From: Jaltomata sinuosa
Taxonomy: Eukaryota > Streptophyta > Magnoliopsida > Solanales > Solanaceae
NCBI GenBank assembly: GCA_003996215.1
Contig: QJPP01000049.1
Span: 1,240,001-1,304,000 of the forward strand
Length of the DNA: 64,000 nucleotides
Direction of reading: 5' to 3'
Positions within the stretch are counted from its first letter, which is position 1; each line of letters opens with the position of its first letter. The notes beneath the pieces were generated by a model. The model saw nothing but the letters and a program-made list of their open reading frames with translations, made no database searches and was not told the DNA's origin. This document shows positions 58,965 to 64,000 of the stretch, one piece after another. The translations under genes and the position numbers were made by a program.

Positions 58965-60236
58965 GTTAACCTTCAGTAATCAAATTGTACTCATATTGCA
59001 CGCATCGAATTTTGACATTGTTGATTCTTGTCCTTGCTGCAGGTACTTCTATGTTTTTTTAAAGATTAACCTTAATATCAATATATGTGCTTGATAGGGG
59101 AGCACTGAAGAACAACCCCTGAAGTTATGGGGATCGGCATCGATGGTAAACAATTTGATACATGTATAAGTAATCCAAATTTAATTGTTTCTCCCTAATA
59201 GGCTATGTTAAGAAGTGAAAGTTAGCTTTAATGCCTTTCATCTCTTGTAAAGTTGGATAATGATATTCTTATGCATTGCTAAACATTACATGAGTGAAGA
59301 AGAAGAAAGGAATTGGCATAGCCTGCACTTCAGAGATTAAGGGGAAATAAATAACGGTAAGAGTGATCTTTTATGTGTGCCTGATAGATTAGATTTTTAT
59401 TGCTAATCTTTTTTGGCATATACACTTGAAATTTATTGAGCTTTCTATTTGGTAGCGCTGCAATGAAATCTTGGAATCAATGACTGGTAGATAAGAGTTT
59501 GTAGTTCTGTTGGTGTTTGAGTGACTAGATTCATGTCAATTCATGAATTATTCTCTTGATCGAGCAACTGGTATGAACTACGAAACACACTTTGTTTGAA
59601 AAAATTACACCAAATATCTCCCTGCCTACCTGCTCTTTCTAGCGTAATGATTCATGACTTGATAATGAAGGTTGAATCTTAATGCTTCTAGCGAAGTGAG
59701 AATCTTTCTCCTTCATGGACTGTTAGCTAGTTTGCAGGGCAGGATTCCTGGCTTCATTAACTATTTTTTTTCTCATAGTGAATCCATGTACCAGCTTTAA
59801 TAGGAGAGGCTTAACCTAATCAATGTTTTGAATCTTTTTTATTTTCCCTTTTTATAGTGCCGCTTTGATCTTATGTCATCGGTCTAGGATGAATGGTTGT
59901 TGTTCTAGTCTTCTTATCATGAAGTTATTGATTCTAGTTGAATATTATTAACGAAATGCAAATGTGAAAACCGATGGTACACCTTTGCTGCACCACCTAC
60001 TTGGTTTGCTAGTCGTAAGTATTAACCTCGGGTTGAACTGCATTCTTTTATTCTTAAAAAGGTAAAGATATTCTGAAATGTGTCGTAACAAGTTGATGCA
60101 TATGTCTGCCTTCTATGTGCCCTTGAGTCTTGATATTGCGGTAGACCATCCTTTTACCTTTAAATAGTGCCTCTAAACTTGCAATATCTATTCTTCATAA
60201 TATCTTGATCAAAAAAATGTCAACGGTATAAACTAA
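58965..60236. other. no gene recognised
   Basis: AT-rich sequence without ORFs above 60 codons or recognisable repeat ends. Confidence 0.4.
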
Positions 60237-60365
60237 GGGTATAGCCTAATGGTCAATGAAGTTGGAAGTTACCATTAGAGATGGGCTTCAAACCCCAATA
60301 AAGACAAAAAATCTAGGTGTTTTTTCCCATATAAGTTAGATTAATTGAGGTTGCAAGCTGGGTTG
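60237..60365 (+). mobile_element. tRNA-derived SINE, 5' part
   Basis: The segment gggtatagcctaatggtcaa carries an A-box-like TAGCCTAATGG. At 60283-60296 GGGCTTCAAACCCC is B-box-like, at about the normal distance for an RNA polymerase III promoter. The following aaagacaaaaaatctaggtg and ttttttcccat resemble the tobacco TS and other Solanaceae SINEs (from memory). The 3' half and tail are lacking, as the sequence runs into the LINE end. Confidence 0.6.
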
Positions 60366-60635
60366 GATTCTTTTTCTTAAAAAAAAATTAAGCCATCACC
60401 ATGGTTGTGAGCCGATGGTGTGGGGGGTTTGGCTTGACCCCTACCATGTTATATTAATAAGCAAAAAGACTTACAATGATTAGAGGGGGACATGGGGCCT
60501 TGCCTCTAATCTACAAAAGAGATTTTCAAATCAATCTGGGAAAGGAGGTAGCCTATACAATATCCTTTCCAAAAGAAAAAAACACGTGATAAAGAAGTTA
60601 CATTTTTCATATCTCTTTCTCACAGTTGGGACTTG

Positions 60636-62812
60636 TGTAACACCCCAAACTTTCGAGCTAGGATTCCAATCATTTTTCGCGTGTAATTAGACCTGAACCC
60701 TGACGCTTTCATTGTAACTAGGTGTTATGGTCAAGCACTATGTCGGGGATGAGTGTTGGATGTGAATTAAGGTCTTAAAGAACCCCTAGCACAAATTAAG
60801 TTGAAAGCTTCTCTATCGGCTAAGTTTTCGTATAACTTTCTAACTTGGGTCATATTCAAACGATTAATTCTCCTAGAATATAAAGAGTTAGGTGGCCTAT
60901 TACCCACCAAATTAAAGGTCTTCGAGGCTTCTTTCCAACGCTACTGATCATGCATAAATTCGAGTTTGGAGTAAAAAGTTATGATTAGTTTACCAAGAAG
61001 ATCTCTATCTGTCCAGAAAACCGTCGAATGTTGGGAGTTAAAACGGAAGAGAAAATGGTCCATTTTCTGGGAAAATGGTCCATTTTCCCAACCGTTTCTA
61101 GAGACAGAAACTCAAAATTTCCGTACGTTAAAATGCCTTCGAAAACGATCTGTTTGTGGCCAAAACGGACCGTTTTGGCGACCGTTTTGGATGCATTTTT
61201 CTTTCCTAGACCAATCCGGATTTTAATTGGAATTGCCTATAAATAGTACCCCTAGGGTATTGCTACGGGAATTGCCTCTTCTTAAGCTATTTGAGGGTAT
61301 TTTGGTCCCTTTCTCATCCAAGAATTGTCCCCCATTATTCTAAAACGATCGTAAGTCCTTAAGAGCGTCCCATTCATCAAAACATACGATACTTTACTCT
61401 CCAAAGTTTCTTGGGACAAGAACACTTAGGGTTCAAGCTTCAAAGGTCAACTTCAAGTAATTCTTGAGTCTCTTTCCGTCAAAAGGTACGCAGAACGATC
61501 CTATTTCAAAGTATTTTCTAGATATGATGGTTTCCAACCCTTACGTTTTCACTACTTTGAATATGAACTTAGGGTTGCAAGTATAGCTTTTCTAACTTTG
61601 ATAAAACTTCATGAAATCGTTAGTCCTTTATATTTCACTTGAAAATATTAGTATTTGTACAACGAATGGTACTTACGGAGGGATTTTGAGATTTTACTTG
61701 TCTTTCTCATTGTTCAAAGGACTCCAAATGATTTTACGGATTTGAAAGATATTGCTACGGTAACGATTTCTTCTAAAGGATCGGATTGAGACAAAAGACC
61801 TTTGTTTTACTATATAAATCCTATAATTGGGCATGATGAATTGTTGACGGACCTTATGGGTTCTATATTGATGAAATGGGTGACTTGCAAGTGTTGGTAT
61901 GATGATACCAATAATGGTTTATGCCCCTAACGGATTGTATTATTGAATGATGTTTTTTAAAGATATTGAAAATGGTAAAAATTTGGGCTCTAAGAGAATT
62001 AGATGGTTAACCGAGAAGGTGTGAGGCTAAACGTCTCAACGCCCAAAACCTGTGTTTTGCCGACATAGGGATGGTTCGATCCTAACTTAAGACGACCTTA
62101 TCTTTTCCTCCACGAGGATGATTGTACTGGCCATATTGTATTGAAATCTCAACTCATGCGTCAAATATGGGTTGGGGCTTAGCCGGTCGAGCGTTGATCG
62201 GACCCACATAGCCCGTGGTGTTGAATAGAAGTCGGTGATACCATCTAGTTCAGAAGTCTATTGTTTTCCCTTAACGGAATTCACTATGGATATTTATTGT
62301 CATTGTATTGGAAGTGTTTTAAATGTCAACTTTTCAGATAAAGTATATTGTATCTATTTTATTTGTTCTGTGTACCACTACATACCACGTACTGACCGTC
62401 TTTGGGCGTCTACATCGTTGTATGATGTAGGTTCAGAGGCACCTTCTCGTGATACTACGCAGCACTAGATTTGAGCAGAAAGATCCAGCTTTATTGGTGA
62501 GCCCTCCATCCTTCGGAAGGCACCTTTATGACAGACATTTATAGTATTTGTTTTTATGGTATCGCCGGGCCTTGTCCTGGTATAGATGATTTCTTTTCTT
62601 TATGGAATAGAGGCTTCGTAGATATGTATGGTTGGATCCCTTAAGGTTTGGTTTTGACTTATTTATATTGAACCAGATGTTTTAGTATTGTGTTCATCTT
62701 TCTGCAACTCTTTATTATTGAATGTGCTTATTATGAATGCTAAGGGGTCTTCTCAGGCCTTCATTGGTTTGGAATGCCCGTTACATTCGGGGCCTAGTCT
62801 CGGGTCATGACA
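60636..62812 (+). mobile_element. solo LTR (2177 bp), TSD ACTTG
   Basis: It starts TGTAACACCCCAAACTTTCG and ends CTCGGGTCATGACA. A perfect duplication, acttg, flanks it at 60631-60635 and 62813-62817. U3 resembles the solo LTR at 13495-15698 (including gaaaatggtccattttc-type inverted repeats at 61050-61195 and TATA box CTATAAATA at 61238-61246). The 3' half resembles the chromovirus LTR at 16955-19044 (accgagaaggtgtgaggcta ... ggttggggcttagccggtcg). ORFs at 60981-61246 and 62235-62468 are incidental. Confidence 0.95.
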
Positions 62813-62819
62813 ACTTGCC

Positions 62820-63280
62820 TCCTATCAAGTTGACATAGTCCCTTTACCTCTCTTGGGAGCTCATTTTGAGAGTGATATAAGGTCCAATTTCCACTTGCAG
62901 CTACTAATCTTGGTCATGTAGTCAGCCAACTGGTTGGCTTCTCCTAAACAGTGAGAAAAGTTGTGGGAAGTGTCTTTAAGGAGGCTAGTTATATTGCTCA
63001 CTGTCTTTGAGCTTCAAGTTGTTGGTATTCTTATTTTCCAACATGTTTTTTATCACAAGAGAATCAAGCTCAATATGCAAGTTGTTAAGATCATTTCGAA
63101 TACACCACTCTACTCCAAAGTTGACTGTCAGGTCCTCCGCTAGACTGTTACTGCTGCATCTAATAGGAATTGAATAGGCCATAATGAGATCTCCTCGGCT
63201 GTTTCTCATTGCTCCTCCTATCCCTGCAGATTTACTATCATTGTGAAAAGCTTCCATCCGAGTTAACTCTTATTATCCCC
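62820..63280 (-). pseudogene. LINE ORF2 RNase H domain
   Basis: The minus strand begins VNSDGSF (catalytic Asp). One extra T in a run then shifts the frame to HNDSKSAGIGGAMRNSRGDL and AEDLTVNFGVEWC (catalytic Glu), IELDSLVIKNML (Asp), and FSHCLGEANQLADYMTK near the C-terminus. The ORF is broken by that slip and by stops. Confidence 0.75.
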
Positions 63281-63407
63281 AGGCTAGGCTTATTCCAAAA
63301 TACTATGGAGCATCTCAAAACAGGCCTTAGTTTCTCAGAAATGTTGCAAATATTCTGCCAACTTTCAGCTATGTCCATCTTGCGGAAAGCATCACTAATT
63401 ATAGCTT

Positions 63408-63850
63408 TCATATTCCATCACTAATTATAGCTTTCATATTCCATGTGCAATTGGTGACCATTTTGTGTAGATAGAAGTTGTTATTATCTCCAAACTTGTA
63501 TGCAGACCAAGACTTCCAAATTTCCCAGCAAACCATAACAGGGACTGCCTGCAGAATGAGTTGCTGAAATCTGTTTTTGGCTTCTTTTTTTCCACCATTC
63601 ATTAAGGATGCCTCTTAGAGGCATATGATGATGAGTGATACCCAATGGATCTCCCATAGCCTTCTAGCTATAATTAGCCGCCTTCCCTTCCACAAAAATA
63701 TGTTGAATTGTTTCCTTATGAGGCACTGCACAACATACACAATCAACATCCTCATTGTTGCCAAATCTAGTCCTAGCTTCATTGAAAGAGAGTTTGCCAA
63801 AGAAAATTCTCCAACACAAGAAAGATTGTTTGAAAGGTATTGACTTGTGC
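63408..63850 (-). pseudogene. LINE ORF2 zinc-finger (zf-RVT) and connecting region
   Basis: The minus strand encodes CWRIFFGKLSFNEART, then EDVDCVCCAVPHKETIQHIF, the C-C-C-H cluster that follows RT in plant L1 ORF2. RFQQLILQAVPVMVCWEIWK follows before RNase H. Frames change at least twice. Confidence 0.7.
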
Positions 63851-64000
63851 CAGATATTCTTGATGGTGTTGTTGACCAGTCTATGAGTTCTTATCAGCTG
63901 CCATGCAGATTCATTGGAGTAGTTGCCATCCTCGGTTTTATTACATATAGCATAGTTTTTTTTATCTATCTCTCCAATTCTTATGGAGAGAATATAAAGA

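Larger units (their letters stand above)
60375..64000 (-). mobile_element. L1-type LINE, 3' half, split by a solo LTR, continues past the window
   Basis: On the minus strand from 64000: the ORF2 zinc-finger region (CWRIFFGKLSFNEART, CVCCAVPHKETIQHIF), the inter-domain segment (VPVMVCWEIWKSW) and an RNase H domain, followed by a 3' untranslated region interrupted by the LTR (60636-62812). It ends near 60375 with an A/T-rich run. RT and ORF1 would lie right of the window. Confidence 0.8.

Noticed and set aside
1..64000. CRISPR arrays, operons, riboswitches, rRNA or intact tRNA genes
   Set aside because: Regular repeats here are LTR- or retroelement-borne and lack spacer structure; only a SINE tRNA-like head was found, and the DNA is eukaryotic.

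Overview
The window is plant nuclear DNA, most likely from a Solanaceae genome (inference). Genes are sparse, intron-like splice signals occur, and nearly all of it is degenerate retrotransposons: chromodomain Ty3/gypsy, Tat-type Ty3/gypsy, Ty1/copia, L1-type LINEs, a TRIM, a hAT element and a tRNA-derived SINE remnant. The LTR style (TGTAACACC...TGACA, about 2.1-2.5 kb) and the SINE resemble Solanaceae repeats. Nothing bacterial is present.

Layout. 1-3750: the 5' LTR plus broken gag and protease of a minus-strand Ty3/gypsy element that runs off the left edge. 3755-7416: small-element territory, with a Stowaway-like remnant, foldbacks, a dispersed non-coding repeat carrying a TRIM, and an 864-bp hAT element with a perfect 8-bp target duplication. 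9366-9890: a fragment of a receptor-like kinase gene (signal peptide and transmembrane exons, no kinase). 11345-16062: an LTR-like repeat split by a solo LTR with TSD GGACA. 16955-26271: a complete minus-strand Ty3/gypsy chromovirus with TSD TATAA, paired LTRs, PBS, PPT and a stop-riddled polyprotein. 27378-28407: a duplicated 3' flank of the inhibitor gene and exon-like pieces of an unrecognised gene. 28584-31967: a plus-strand LINE without its 3' end. 34432-34950: the only apparently intact host gene, an invertase/pectin methylesterase inhibitor (minus strand).

36192-57046 is the centrepiece. A Tat-lineage Ty3/gypsy element (minus) sits inside a dispersed repeat. It is interrupted by a Ty1/copia element (39211-46771, TSD CATTT), which is itself interrupted by a solo LTR (41186-43726). 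The 3' internal region of the Tat element is largely a tandem array of about 188-bp units. 57282-60236 holds a possible Helitron start, a phospholipase D C2-domain fragment and an unrecognised ORF. 60237-64000 holds a SINE fragment and a minus-strand LINE 3' half, split by a third solo LTR (60636-62812, TSD ACTTG).

No element here can be autonomous. Each polyprotein carries frameshifts and in-frame stops, many of the type expected from C-to-T decay of methylated DNA. Boundaries given to the base were read from TG/CA ends and target duplications; gene-fragment boundaries are approximate. All identities come from motif recognition by eye, not from a search.
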